Shown: positions 53,284 to 63,062 of the stretch, in pieces | Layout of the letters: the number at the start of each line of letters is the position of its first letter | How positions within the stretch are numbered: the stretch's first letter is position 1 | DNA from: an uncultured Bacilli bacterium | GTDB taxonomy: Bacteria > Bacillota_I > Bacilli_A > RF39 > UBA660 | Direction of reading: 5' to 3' | Length of the DNA stretch: 64,000 nt | Assembly (NCBI GenBank): GCA_934096265.1 | Contig: CAKOLI010000002.1 | Span: 1-64,000 of the forward strand | Program-made: the position numbers and the translations under genes | Notes under the pieces: generated by a model | What the model was told of the DNA's origin: nothing | The model's input: the letters and a program-made list of their open reading frames with translations, nothing else | The model's database searches: none

Positions 53284-54455
53284 TACTTCTTAATCCCCTT
53301 AACACCATATAATCCATAATTACTAAGAATATTAGTAACAAAAGAACTCTTCTTCTTCATTTTCCTTTTATATTCCTTTATCGCATCTGTAATAAGCATA
53401 TCTAGTAATTCCTCATAACTTATATTCTTACCTTCCCATAAATAATATGACAAAGAGCCAGGTATTGTATTAACTTCATTTACATACATCTTATTCTTCT
53501 TACTATCTATCAAATAATCTATCCTAACAACCCCACTATTATTTAAAGCCCTAAATACATCACGAGAAATCTTATCTATATTTAAAGCCATCTTATCACT
53601 AATCCTAGCAGGAATAATCCTCCTAGTAGAAGCCATACCCTTACTTCCAGACATCTTAGAATTACCAAGATACTTATCCTTATAAGATAAAATATCATCC
53701 TCTTTAATAACTTCTTCAATCATCGAAGTAACATTCTTAAGACTACTACCCATTACAGCCTGATTAACCTCACAAAGATTCTCAACAACTTCCTCAACTA
53801 AAATCTTATTATCATACTCCATAGCCAAATCTATAGCACTATCTAACATACTCTTATCCTTAACATAACTAATACCAATACTACTACCTAAAGTCGCAGG
53901 CTTTACTATCAAAGGATATGAAAGCTTACTAATTTTATCTAACACATCATCTTTAGAATTATCGTACTCATTATCAAAAAACCAAGTATAATTAGTAACA
54001 GGTATCCCATTTTCACTAAATATTTGCTTTTGAAAAACCTTATCTTGCCCAACCGCAGAAGCACACACCTTACTACCAACATAAGGAATACCCAAAGTTT
54101 CCAAATAACCAGCTATACTCCCATCTTCGCATCCACTACCATGAACAATAGGAAAAGCTATATCAATATAATCTACTTCCCTCTTAAATATCCTTCCACC
54201 TTGTAAAATAAACCTACCATTCTTATTTAACAAAATAACCTTCTTACCATACTTTTTAATCAAACTAAAATCCTTATAACTATCAATATCAGTAAGCATA
54301 CCACCAGTATACATCTTATAATCATGAGTAATATAAATAGGCACAGCCTCATACTTAGAAGTATCTAAATACCCCATCGCCTGTACCGCAGAAATAATAG
54401 ATATCTCATGTTCAACACTATTACCTCCAAATATAAAACCAACTTTAATTTTCAT
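53283..54455 (-). CDS. ddl: D-alanine--D-alanine ligase
   Basis: 390-residue ATP-grasp enzyme making D-Ala-D-Ala for peptidoglycan. FGGNSVEHEISIISA, YVGSKVCASAVGQDK, VKPATLGSSIGISYV, and the metal/C-terminal region VNEVNTIPGSLSYYLWEGKNISYEELLDML. A Tyr in VGSKVCASAVGQDK's neighbourhood cannot be used here to predict lactate specificity. Overlaps the hydrolase gene upstream by 11 bases and ruvA downstream. Confidence 0.95.
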   Translation of the reverse strand: MKIKVGFIFGGNSVEHEISIISAVQAMGYLDTSKYEAVPIYITHDYKMYTGGMLTDIDSYKDFSLIKKYGKKVILLNKNGRFILQGGRIFKREVDYIDIAFPIVHGSGCEDGSIAGYLETLGIPYVGSKVCASAVGQDKVFQKQIFSENGIPVTNYTWFFDNEYDNSKDDVLDKISKLSYPLIVKPATLGSSIGISYVKDKSMLDSAIDLAMEYDNKILVEEVVENLCEVNQAVMGSSLKNVTSMIEEVIKEDDILSYKDKYLGNSKMSGSKGMASTRRIIPARISDKMALNIDKISRDVFRALNNSGVVRIDYLIDSKKNKMYVNEVNTIPGSLSYYLWEGKNISYEELLDMLITDAIKEYKRKMKKKSSFVTNILSNYGLYGVKGIKK

Positions 54456-55209
54456 TATCTTCCCTACTTTCTTTATATAAAAACTTATCCATCACACTAA
54501 TAGTCTTATTAATATCCTCTAAATAAGCATAATGAGACTTATTATTATATACAACAAGTCCACTATCTTTAATAACCTTATTTAACCTACTAGCTTCTTC
54601 AAGTGAAACACTACTATCATTATCCCCTTGTATAATCAAAGTAGGAACATCTATCAAAGAAGCTGAATTAGTTAAATCAGTATTAACTGTATTTACAAGT
54701 ATCTTCTTCATCATATAAGATGCATTCCTATAATCTATTGAACCGAAATGATTCTTAGCCCAAGGCTCTAACCTATTTAATATAGGCACCCTCTTCAAAA
54801 CACCAAGTATCTTTTGCTTAAAATTAGGCTTCTTAATCCTTTTCTCAAAAGGACTAGCAAAAAGAATTAACTTCCTAACCTTATACCTACTAGCGTACTC
54901 TATAGAAACCCTACCACCAAAAGAATGACCTACCAAAATAACATCATCAACAGATAACTTTTTAAGAACCTCATGCACTACATCTGCATAATCAGCAATA
55001 CTAAGCACCGAAGTAGGCTCATCACTATCTCCAAAACCAGGCAAATCTATAATCACAATAGTAAACATACTCTTAAAAGCATTACCAACAGGCATCATTA
55101 TCTTAATATTTTGACCCCATCCATGTAACAAAACCATTGTAATATTCCCTTTTCCATATTTAACATAATTAATATTCATATCATTAATCTTTATCTTATC
55201 ACATATCAT
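54445..55209 (-). CDS. Alpha/beta hydrolase
   Basis: 254 residues. HGWGQNI oxyanion region, DLPGFGDSDEP, nucleophile in GHSFGG, acid in QGDNDSSVS, His in KSHYAYLED. Related to the hydrolase at 1201-1962. The ATG at 55209 follows AAGGTGAAG. Coupled to ddl by overlap, which may point to an envelope-related substrate. Confidence 0.88.
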   Translation of the reverse strand: MICDKIKINDMNINYVKYGKGNITMVLLHGWGQNIKIMMPVGNAFKSMFTIVIIDLPGFGDSDEPTSVLSIADYADVVHEVLKKLSVDDVILVGHSFGGRVSIEYASRYKVRKLILFASPFEKRIKKPNFKQKILGVLKRVPILNRLEPWAKNHFGSIDYRNASYMMKKILVNTVNTDLTNSASLIDVPTLIIQGDNDSSVSLEEASRLNKVIKDSGLVVYNNKSHYAYLEDINKTISVMDKFLYKESREDNEN

Positions 55210-55289
55210 TTTCTTCACCTTAATAATACTATTATACACTATTATTATATTTAATTAAATAATTTGTGTGCTATTTTACTATTTTAAGT

Positions 55290-55314
55290 GTAAAGAAAAA
55301 AGAACCTTAGTTCC
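55290..55314 (-). terminator. Terminator after khpA
   Basis: AAGGAAC-TAAG-GTTCTTT followed by TTTCTTT on the minus strand; it uses the final codons of khpA. Confidence 0.5.
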
Positions 55315-55552
55315 TTGCACTTACATTAATCCTAACATTACCTAAAGAATTAGCATAACTACTTGCTTGAACCAAAGTTCTAATAGCATTAATTATTTTG
55401 CCACCTTTACCAACAACCCTACCTAAATCTTCTTCATCTACCAAAACATCTATAATAGAGTTATCATTTTCTTTCCTAAGTTCTACAGACACTGCCTCAC
55501 TATTAACAACTAACTTCTTAACTAAATAAAGAGTTAACGCTTGCAAATCCAT
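55307..55552 (-). CDS. khpA: KH-domain RNA-binding protein KhpA
   Basis: 81 residues with the KH motif VVGKGGKIINAIRTLV. KhpA pairs with KhpB/Jag and acts in RNA metabolism and cell elongation. Directly follows rpsP (overlap of 1 base), the standard Firmicutes order, but rimM, trmD and rplS do not follow. Confidence 0.95.
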   Translation of the reverse strand: MDLQALTLYLVKKLVVNSEAVSVELRKENDNSIIDVLVDEEDLGRVVGKGGKIINAIRTLVQASSYANSLGNVRINVSARN

Positions 55553-55815
55553 TATTTAGACACCTTAGAATTATGGTAAGCTTCCATAACCTTAACCTTA
55601 CTTAAAATATTACGAGCAGTATCTGTTGGTTGAGCACCATTCGCTAACCACTTCAAGCATTTTTCATTATCAATACTAGTTTCTCCAGTAATTGGATTAT
55701 AAGTTCCTAAATTTTCCAAAACCTTACCATCCCTAGGAGAACGTGAATCTGCTACAACTACACGATAAAACGGAGCTTTCTTAGCACCCATTCTCTTAAG
55801 CCTAATCTTAATCAT
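55552..55815 (-). CDS. rpsP: Small-subunit ribosomal protein bS16
   Basis: 87 residues: MIKIRLKRMGAKKAPFYRVVVADSRSPRDG, then LENLGTYNP and CLKWLANGAQPTDTA. The ATG at 55815 is the family start and has AAAGGAAG upstream. Confidence 0.98.
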   Translation of the reverse strand: MIKIRLKRMGAKKAPFYRVVVADSRSPRDGKVLENLGTYNPITGETSIDNEKCLKWLANGAQPTDTARNILSKVKVMEAYHNSKVSK

Positions 55816-56110
55816 AAATACACTTCCTTTCACTTACAATATATTAACATACATAAACAAAGATGTCAACCATTTTAGGTTAACATCTTACTTTTTATAT
55901 ATCTTATACATATTGATACATTAATGTAAGTCATCTTAAAGAGTTTAATAAATTATTAATAATAATTTCTTCATTTCCTATATCAAAATTTTCAAAACCA
56001 TTTCCATTATTATTAATTTTAACATTATAACCAAATTTTATAATATTAGTTTTACCAAACAAATTAATACTTATTTTTAAAATATATTTCGTAATATCAA
56101 GTAAATATTC

Positions 56111-56899
56111 TTACTTCATATAAACATCCAACTTACTATAAGGTATCTCTATTTTCTCCTTCTTAAAGCCATCCAAAATAACCCTTAAAACACGCCTTCT
56201 AACACCATATTGACTATTACTAATACAACTAATAGCTACCTTATATATAATAGCACTATCAGCTAAATTATCAACACCAAGTAACTCATAACTAATAACA
56301 TCACTAATACCCTCTATCTTACTCCTTAACCCCTCTAAAACATCTTCTAACTTAGAAATATCAGTATCATAACTAACAGGAATACCTATAACAACCCTAC
56401 TATCTTCCTGACTATAATTAACTACATTAGTAATCTGACTATTCCCTATAATAAATACTTCCCCAGTATAAGACTTAATCTTAGTACTTTGAAGCCCTAA
56501 AGAAATAACCTCCCCAGTAAAATCATTTATCTTAACAGTATCTCCAACCATATAATGATTATCAAAAATAATAGATATCCCCGCTAGTAAATTCTTAAGT
56601 ATATCTTGAAAAGCAAGCCCTATTACTACACCAACTATACCTATAGAAGCAATAATACTACTAGTATCCACTCCATATAAAGAAAGTATCATAATAATAA
56701 CTATAATAACTATCAAATACTTAAAAACACTCTTAATCAAATTAACTATAGTATTCTGTTTCTTAACATTAATATGCTTATTCTTAAGATTAAGTGTTCT
56801 ATTAATAACACTACATATAACCAAATATATAATTATCCCTACAGTAATATAACTAATAGGTAAATAAAACCTCTTATCAAGAATAAAATCTATAATCAT
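56111..56899 (-). CDS. MscS-family mechanosensitive channel
   Basis: 262 residues; three membrane helices, the pore helix SSIIASIGIVGVVIGLAFQDILKNLLAGISIIF, then the beta domain (VGDTVKINDFTGEVISLGLQSTKIKSYTGEVFIIGNSQI). Releases solutes on hypo-osmotic shock. About 295 bp of AT-rich DNA separate it from rpsP. Confidence 0.93.
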   Translation of the reverse strand: MIIDFILDKRFYLPISYITVGIIIYLVICSVINRTLNLKNKHINVKKQNTIVNLIKSVFKYLIVIIVIIMILSLYGVDTSSIIASIGIVGVVIGLAFQDILKNLLAGISIIFDNHYMVGDTVKINDFTGEVISLGLQSTKIKSYTGEVFIIGNSQITNVVNYSQEDSRVVIGIPVSYDTDISKLEDVLEGLRSKIEGISDVISYELLGVDNLADSAIIYKVAISCISNSQYGVRRRVLRVILDGFKKEKIEIPYSKLDVYMK

Positions 56900-56929
56900 A
56901 AATATTACCTCCTTATATATAGACTAAAG

Positions 56930-56975
56930 CCATGAAAATTCATGGCCATTACTTTTTTTTTATGTTATTTTCTTT
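56930..56975 (+). terminator. Inverted repeat with T run between mscS and the surface gene
   Basis: GCCATGAA and TTCATGGC arms near 56931-56950, then CATTAC and nine Ts on the plus strand. No plus-strand gene uses it here; on the minus strand it separates the surface gene from mscS. Confidence 0.4.
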
Positions 56976-57005
56976 ATACATAATTATTATAATATATTTG
57001 CTTTT

Positions 57006-57105
57006 TCTAACTTTTCCCCCAGCAAAAGTGGCTTGTCAGCCATTTTGTCAAAGTACGTTAGTTTCCTAGGAGCAACTCCTACTGAGTTGCCAAGGTGGAA
57101 CGAAA
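57006..57105 (-). other. Conserved 3' flank of the variable segment (IMH/hairpin-like), copy 2
   Basis: Colinear with 23565-23664, about five differences in 100 bases. Contains the STLATQ codons and stop, GCAACTC-AGTAG-GAGTTGC (57072-57090) and the TGGCT/AGCCA hairpin near 57022-57050. Conservation spans noncoding bases after the stop, so it is not explained by protein sequence. Confidence 0.55.
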
Positions 57106-59142
57106 AGCGGTGTTGAGATAGGCGTCCCCAGAGCCTCTGCTGAAGTAGAATACGCCAGCACTAGACCCATCGTCGCAATCGCCACCACGAGCGAACCAGG
57201 AAAAGGCAGAACCGACAAAAACAGCATAGTCTGAATACCATCCATTTGTTTCTCCTGTAGCATCTCCTAGTATTCTTCTTGTATAATCATTTCTTGATGT
57301 TCCATATGTATAATGATCTACATATTTACTTCCAAAAGGTAATGTACTTGTAGTAAATCCAGAATCACTATACATAAGCCCTGTACCATCGCTAGTTTCC
57401 ATTACTCCCATTACATCTGTCAATACACCTCCTGACATATCATATACTCCGTATACATTTCCTGTAGTAGATGCTTTAATTCCTACATTACTAGTATAAC
57501 TTGTACAAGTTGTTGTTGTACTTGTTAAATCTGTTTCACTTTTAGGACCGCATCCAGCCATATAATATGGACTACTACTTGCATAATATGCATTTTTTGC
57601 TATATCAGTAAGAGCTAATCCATATTTACTTTGTTTTAAATATGCTACTGCTCCCCACTCAGTATTCTTCATCATATGGGCATCTACTTGGCTTACTCCA
57701 TTCGAGGTTAGATAAGTAAATGTACCAAATTGCTTAGACGTATTAAATTGTGTTGATACATTTTGATTAACTAAAGACGCTTGCGCAGATTTTATAGTAG
57801 GTACATCAGCAGTACCACTAGTCTCAAACTTACCTACCCAGATGCCTGATAATTCATCAGTCCCAAAGGTAAATGCTGGATGAGTAAGCCATTCTCCATT
57901 TGCACTTCCAGTAGATTTAGCATCTGTTTTTTCTTCAAATCTAATTTCTATTCTTTTTGGATCCATTACCTCTGAGTTTACATTAAATAACTTATATCTA
58001 TATCTTGGTATCCATACATAGTAAGCTAATATATCACTCTCTAATATTTTTGTGCCTTCTATAGCACTCATATATTGTTCCCTAGACCTAGAACCAGAAA
58101 CATTAGAATCCTTATCTGTTCTAACCATCACGGCATTTGCCCATTTTTTATTATCATAATTATACCACCAATCATCTTCTGTTGATACATACGATTTTTC
58201 AGATAAAGCATCACCCGCTGGAAATGTAGTAATCAAATCAGCAGATAAATCCATAATATATTGATAGTCATCTTCTGTTACAACTCCATCGCCATCTACA
58301 TCCGCAGCACATAATTGCTTAGAACTAAAAATTATCTTATTATTTAAATACTGCAATAGAAGTGACCCAACTTTTGCATTTATCTTACCATTCCCCGTAA
58401 CATCCCCTAACTTACAAGTACCACTTTCTTCTGTATTAGTAAATGCCTTATACCAATTACCATTACTATATACTACCGGTATCATACCATCAGCAAGAAC
58501 AGGTACTGGAGGATTTACCACTATCAAATTAGTATACTTATCTCTATTCATACTTCCACCCTTAGAAGTATATAAAGATATCTCTAAATCAGCTTCAAAA
58601 TCTTGTTCCATCATATGAGCTTGATTTTCTCCATTATCAAGTATATATATTCTAAGCTCATAAGAATCAGGTGTACTACTATTACTAGGTAACTTCTGAG
58701 GTGTACTAGTAAGTATAGCTCTTTGATAATATTTTAATGTTCCATCTACTTTCTCTACTTCTAAATCCTTAAAATTACCTTCAGATATAGTTGTACCATT
58801 CTTAATTAACTCAAACTTAAAATTTTGATCTAAAAGACCAATACCAATATCTATATTTTTCAAAGTAACATCATAATAAACATTACTAGGATTAGCACTT
58901 GCTCCTTTAACTGTAAAAGTAGTCTTAAGTGCCTTAGTAGATACCTCACTACTACTAATCGGAGCCATCTCTCCAGTAGTAACACTACTATCTCCTACAA
59001 AAACAACACCTATATTACCAGTACTAACAGAAGCGTTAATACTATCATACGCTGTCTTTACAGCATAAGTACCACCTATAACCGCGAGTAATATTAATAC
59101 TATTTGCACTCCTATTACCATTTTTTCTTTCTTCATATACAT
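57079..59142 (-). CDS. Surface protein with dockerin and C-terminal variable lectin-like domain
   Basis: 687 residues. N-terminal membrane/signal segment (MVIGVQIVLILLAVIGGTYA) and a beta domain differ from the 25-kb proteins. Around 240-300 lie two Ca-binding loops of a type I dockerin (DVTGNGKINA and DVDGDGVVTEDDYQYIMDL). From about 320 it matches the other proteins (WANAVMVRTDKDSN, YYVWIPRYRYKLF, DELSGIWVGKFETS, GNVYGVYDMSGG). The end, WYSD to FRSTLATQ, is the GC-rich variable segment. A dockerin implies docking onto a cohesin-bearing partner at the cell surface. Confidence 0.82.
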   Translation of the reverse strand: MYMKKEKMVIGVQIVLILLAVIGGTYAVKTAYDSINASVSTGNIGVVFVGDSSVTTGEMAPISSSEVSTKALKTTFTVKGASANPSNVYYDVTLKNIDIGIGLLDQNFKFELIKNGTTISEGNFKDLEVEKVDGTLKYYQRAILTSTPQKLPSNSSTPDSYELRIYILDNGENQAHMMEQDFEADLEISLYTSKGGSMNRDKYTNLIVVNPPVPVLADGMIPVVYSNGNWYKAFTNTEESGTCKLGDVTGNGKINAKVGSLLLQYLNNKIIFSSKQLCAADVDGDGVVTEDDYQYIMDLSADLITTFPAGDALSEKSYVSTEDDWWYNYDNKKWANAVMVRTDKDSNVSGSRSREQYMSAIEGTKILESDILAYYVWIPRYRYKLFNVNSEVMDPKRIEIRFEEKTDAKSTGSANGEWLTHPAFTFGTDELSGIWVGKFETSGTADVPTIKSAQASLVNQNVSTQFNTSKQFGTFTYLTSNGVSQVDAHMMKNTEWGAVAYLKQSKYGLALTDIAKNAYYASSSPYYMAGCGPKSETDLTSTTTTCTSYTSNVGIKASTTGNVYGVYDMSGGVLTDVMGVMETSDGTGLMYSDSGFTTSTLPFGSKYVDHYTYGTSRNDYTRRILGDATGETNGWYSDYAVFVGSAFSWFARGGDCDDGSSAGVFYFSRGSGDAYLNTAFRSTLATQ
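57106..57228 (-). other. Hypervariable GC-rich C-terminal coding segment, copy 2
   Basis: 41 codons between WYSD and FRSTL; two codons longer than at 23665-23781. Differing codons are mostly NNC/NNT (TAT, GCT, GTT, GTC, GGT, GCC, TTT and so on), while interspersed structural residues (F, S, RGG, AGVF) are kept. Confidence 0.5.
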
Positions 59143-59251
59143 ATCACCTCTTACAGTGTCTCTATCTAAAAATAATTATATCCAAAAATAAAAGAAAAAT
59201 CAATAAAATTATCTGTTTTTATTTCATTTTCTTATACAGTAAGTAAACTAA

Positions 59252-60448
59252 TTATTTTTCTAACAACCAGTCAATTATATTTTTATGAATTATCCCATTT
59301 TGTGATAAATCAAATTTATCCATTGAAAGAACATACTTTGGATAATTATCATCTATTCTTTTATAAGCATTAAATTCTCTATCAATAACTGCCTCATCAC
59401 TTAAGATATAAGCCACTTGAATATATATCTTTTCATTAAACCTTGTTGCTATAAAATCTATTTCCCCATTTTCTAATGTACCAATAGTAACATTATATCC
59501 TCTAGCAATAAGCTCATTATATACAATATTTTCTAAATATGCACCAATTTGTTCTTTTTTGCCCTCACTTAAAATATTAGTAAAACCTAAATCAGTTAAA
59601 TAATACTTATATTTGCCAGTAAGTATTCTTTTACCTCTAACATCATATCTTTCTACCTTAGAAATAAGATTAGCACGAGTTATGTAATCAAGATAATTAT
59701 ATAATGTTTCTAATGATACATTCCTAGAGTCACTTTGCATATATTTTTTTAAACTATCAGGTGAAAACACTTGAGATGGAGTAGTTAAAATATAAGTAAC
59801 TATTCTATTTAATAAATCTATATCTTTAATATTAAATCTTTTTACGATATCTTTTATTATTATTGAATCATATATATCACTTAAATAAGTTTTTCTTGAA
59901 ATATCATCTTTTTGCATAAATCTTTGTGGCATTCCACCCCATTTGATATAATCATTAAATGCATCTTCTATATCCCTATTATCAGTAATATTTAATAATT
60001 TACATACTTCATCAAATGTAAATGGAGTTATTTTAAAACTTACATATCTTCCAGCTATATGAGTTGCTAAATCACTAGATAACAAATCACTATTAGAACC
60101 AGTTATAAAAATAGATGTATTTGAGGTAGCCCTTAAAGAATTAACAACACGTTCCCACTTTAAAACATTTTGTATCTCATCAAAAAATATATAATATTTC
60201 TTATCATCAATTATCTTTTCTTTAACATAATTATTTAGCTTTTTAGGGTCTGTATACTCTTCATAATCATAATCTTCAAAATTAATATAAATAATATGAC
60301 TATCATCTACACCACTATCTTTTAACTCATCTATTATTTGCTTTAAAATAACTGACTTTCCAGAACGTCTAATACCAATTAACACTTTAATTAACTCTTG
60401 GTCATAAAATGGTCTAATTAATTTTAAATATCTTTCACGAATAACCAT
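59252..60448 (-). CDS. AAA ATPase with DUF4143 domain
   Basis: 398 residues. Walker A GIRRSGKSV, Walker B YYIFFDEIQNV, sensor ITGSNSDLL, then a winged-helix region and the C-terminal DUF4143 nuclease-like part (LENIVYNELIARGYNVTIGTLENGEIDFIA). Function of this common family is unclear. The ATG at 60448 follows GGGAGATGG. Composition is less skewed than its neighbours; it is probably an accessory gene. Three 23-bp-period repeats lie 175-235 bp upstream. Confidence 0.88.
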   Translation of the reverse strand: MVIRERYLKLIRPFYDQELIKVLIGIRRSGKSVILKQIIDELKDSGVDDSHIIYINFEDYDYEEYTDPKKLNNYVKEKIIDDKKYYIFFDEIQNVLKWERVVNSLRATSNTSIFITGSNSDLLSSDLATHIAGRYVSFKITPFTFDEVCKLLNITDNRDIEDAFNDYIKWGGMPQRFMQKDDISRKTYLSDIYDSIIIKDIVKRFNIKDIDLLNRIVTYILTTPSQVFSPDSLKKYMQSDSRNVSLETLYNYLDYITRANLISKVERYDVRGKRILTGKYKYYLTDLGFTNILSEGKKEQIGAYLENIVYNELIARGYNVTIGTLENGEIDFIATRFNEKIYIQVAYILSDEAVIDREFNAYKRIDDNYPKYVLSMDKFDLSQNGIIHKNIIDWLLEK

Positions 60449-60622
60449 AATCCATCTCCCTTTCTTATACATCAATTATAATACTACATTTAATTTTTGT
60501 CAATTTATTACGCTACAGAGTAATTTTTTACTGTTTTTATTAATTTATTACGATAACACATCACATTTCTTTATACAACAATTAAACTACATCAATCCAA
60601 AAATACAAATATTTTATATAAA

Positions 60623-60691
60623 TTCGGTAATTTGTGGCATTTTCATTCGGTAATTTGTAAGACTTCTCTTCGGTAATTTGTAGATAGCACT
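60623..60691. repeat. Three tandem 23-bp repeats (iteron-like)
   Basis: TTCGGTAATTTGT occurs at 60623-60635, 60646-60658 and 60669-60681, exactly 23 bp apart, with unrelated 10-bp spacers. Located between the flippase and the DUF4143 ATPase gene. Confidence 0.85.
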
Positions 60692-60710
60692 AATCTACGC
60701 CCTAACTTTA

Positions 60711-62225
60711 TTATCCCTTTTTAAACAAATTAATAATTCTCTTACATATATCCTTCGTACTATCATTAAACAAATACATAACTAAAAATAATAATACAAA
60801 TAGCATTATAAACACAATCCCTAATACAACTACACTCATAAACAAACTACTAACACTATTAAAAATAAATACTTCTACATACTTAAATAAATAACTAACA
60901 CCTAAGAAAACTAAAGTTACCAAAACATAATCACTAATTAACCTCCAAAAGGATATATTCTTAAATATCTTCTTACTAATTAAATTACATTTTAATATAA
61001 TATTAACTACAAATGATATAGAAGTTGCAAGTAATAATCCATCTATTTTCATAAATATACATAATATAATAGATAAAACAATATTTATACCCGCACTAAC
61101 TAAAATATGATTTTTAGTATTCTTATACATCCCATTTGAATTAATTATAGATACCAAAGGTAAACAAAGCATATAGAAAAACGATGTTAAAGAAAATAAT
61201 ATTACCGTAAAATAAGAAAGAATATAATTACTATCTCCTATCCAATAATTAACAAATGTCCTAATCCCTATCATAAAAGTTAAAGGCATCGTAATAGATA
61301 AAAGAACAAACAAAGCCTGCAACTCCTTAAACAAAGGATATGCCCTATCATCCTCATGACTAGCAAACACATTACCAAAAGAATTAACCGTAGCATAACT
61401 TACCCTAGAAGATATCTCATTTAAATACCTAAGTATAAAATTATATGACGTATAAATACTTACCCATACAGGTCCTAAAAAATACATAACCAAAACAGCA
61501 TCTACATTATTTAAAACAACAGTACCTACCTGTAACCAAGCCAAATCCTTAGTCATCTTAATCATAGAAGTATCCTTATTAGAAACCTCATGTAAAAAAC
61601 TATACCTTTTCTTTACCACTATCCTCATAACTACTTCTTCAATTATCTTAATAATCAAAATAAGTATAGCAATACTAACCAAACTTCTAAACCAAACAAT
61701 AACCAAAATAGTTAAAACATCACACAATAACTTCATTGAGTTTAACACATTTGCATACACATACCTCTCCTGATTCGCAGACAAAACAGCAGTATACGTC
61801 TGTGTCTTACCAAAATAAGCTATTAAATAAGAAGAAGCTATAATGAAAAAACATAACGTTATAGATAATACATCACTAACATCTTTATAATAAATATAAA
61901 GTCCTATACTAACTAAAACAATAATACCAAAAATAATTAGCCCAATCTTCCTAAAAATATACCTAGCCCCAGAATATATCCTATTAACATCATCCATATT
62001 CTTATCCGCAAAAGGCTTATAAAGTGAATAAATAACAGCCTCACTAAAACCTACTTGAGCTAAAAAAACATAAGATATCACTTGATTAATAAATTGATAA
62101 TACCCATTATTAGCATCCCCTAAATAATTAATCAAATAATTAACCTTAACAAGCCCAACTATCCCTATAAGCAAATAAGGAACTATATCACTAATCATAT
62201 TTAAAGCTATCTTCTTTGTCCTCAT
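60711..62225 (-). CDS. Wzx-like polysaccharide flippase
   Basis: 504 residues with about 14 membrane segments. It opens with NMISDIVPYLLIGIVGLVKVNYLINYLGDANNGYYQFINQVISYVFLAQVGFSEAVIYSLYKP, typical of the MATE/MOP oligosaccharide-flippase group. Probably exports undecaprenyl-linked glycans; no other glycan genes are next to it. Cotranscribed with cse60 and the lipoprotein gene (gap 5). Confidence 0.85.
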   Translation of the reverse strand: MRTKKIALNMISDIVPYLLIGIVGLVKVNYLINYLGDANNGYYQFINQVISYVFLAQVGFSEAVIYSLYKPFADKNMDDVNRIYSGARYIFRKIGLIIFGIIVLVSIGLYIYYKDVSDVLSITLCFFIIASSYLIAYFGKTQTYTAVLSANQERYVYANVLNSMKLLCDVLTILVIVWFRSLVSIAILILIIKIIEEVVMRIVVKKRYSFLHEVSNKDTSMIKMTKDLAWLQVGTVVLNNVDAVLVMYFLGPVWVSIYTSYNFILRYLNEISSRVSYATVNSFGNVFASHEDDRAYPLFKELQALFVLLSITMPLTFMIGIRTFVNYWIGDSNYILSYFTVILFSLTSFFYMLCLPLVSIINSNGMYKNTKNHILVSAGINIVLSIILCIFMKIDGLLLATSISFVVNIILKCNLISKKIFKNISFWRLISDYVLVTLVFLGVSYLFKYVEVFIFNSVSSLFMSVVVLGIVFIMLFVLLFLVMYLFNDSTKDICKRIINLFKKG

Positions 62226-62230
62226 AACTC

Positions 62231-62404
62231 TTACTCCTTATACATAATAAGTGCACTAAAACAATACACCTGTTCCTCTGAAAATATCCCTATCGAAGTA
62301 GAAAACTTAATATCAATAACTTCAATACCATCTCTACTAATAAAATTATTAACTTCCTCTTCTAAATCCTTTTCATGAGATTCATCTATTACCTTAACTT
62401 TCAT
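62231..62404 (-). CDS. Sporulation protein Cse60 family
   Basis: 57 residues: KVKVIDESHEKDLEEEVNNFIS, then IEVIDIKFSTSIGIFSEEQVYCFSALIMYKE, matching the Cse60 family that in B. subtilis is made early in sporulation. The ATG at 62404 follows GGTGAA. Sits between the lipoprotein and flippase genes. Confidence 0.75.
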   Translation of the reverse strand: MKVKVIDESHEKDLEEEVNNFISRDGIEVIDIKFSTSIGIFSEEQVYCFSALIMYKE

Positions 62405-62435
62405 ATTATTCACCATAAATATTTTACACAAACAT

Positions 62436-62915
62436 CTATAAATTATTTGTCGATTTATAATAAATAACCTTCTTTTCCATAGAGGAATTCACATACTCAA
62501 TAAGCACATTAAAATTAATATCTCCCCCATCTATATCCTTTGGAACATTAATATATCCAACCAACATAATCCCTAAAGAAGAAGTATCTCCAACCTTCAA
62601 ACTAACAGGATCATCCAATATACCTATACTAGGAAATATATCCTCAGTAAAATAATCATGAGTAATAATCGCGGTAACATCATTCATATCCTCTCTAGCA
62701 TTATCAATTAATACCCTATAACTAACTTCCTCATCACTAATTCTATCTAAAGATATCTTAATATCAAACATAATATCATCCATATCAGTAGCTTCCTTAT
62801 TATTAAAACATCTCTCCTTATATTCTATATAATTATTTTTATCCTCTTCACTAACGTTAGTAACATCACACCCTACTAACATAAATATACTAAATAATAT
62901 AAATAATATTTTCAT
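62436..62915 (-). CDS. Hypothetical lipoprotein
   Basis: 159 residues; signal peptide with lipobox LVGC at about 14-17, so a membrane-anchored lipoprotein. The rest is a beta-rich domain (ISLDRISDEEVSYRVLIDN, FNVLIEYVNSSMEKKVIYYKS) of unknown function. First gene of the transcript leading into cse60 and the flippase. Confidence 0.75.
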   Translation of the reverse strand: MKILFILFSIFMLVGCDVTNVSEEDKNNYIEYKERCFNNKEATDMDDIMFDIKISLDRISDEEVSYRVLIDNAREDMNDVTAIITHDYFTEDIFPSIGILDDPVSLKVGDTSSLGIMLVGYINVPKDIDGGDINFNVLIEYVNSSMEKKVIYYKSTNNL

Positions 62916-63062
62916 ATCTAATCACCACTACATACAATTATAACAAACTTTTTAAAAAAAATACATAACTTAAAAATAGCTTTACAGTAAATAGGCTAAT
63001 ATCTGTGTCATAATTACTAATTATTAATAAACTATAATAGAGATACAAAGGAGGTAATGATT

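Noticed and set aside
55816..56110. Minus-strand open frame of about 60 codons between mscS and rpsP
   Set aside because: No ATG, GTG or ribosome site and Asn/Ile-rich low-complexity sequence; treated as intergenic.
57066..57263. Overlapping 65-residue frame on the same strand within the variable segment
   Set aside because: Out of frame with the surface protein, whose own frame carries the conserved STLATQ end; arises from the GC-rich composition.
60623..60691. CRISPR-like repeats
   Set aside because: Core of 13 bp and 10-bp spacers are far too short, and there are no cas genes.
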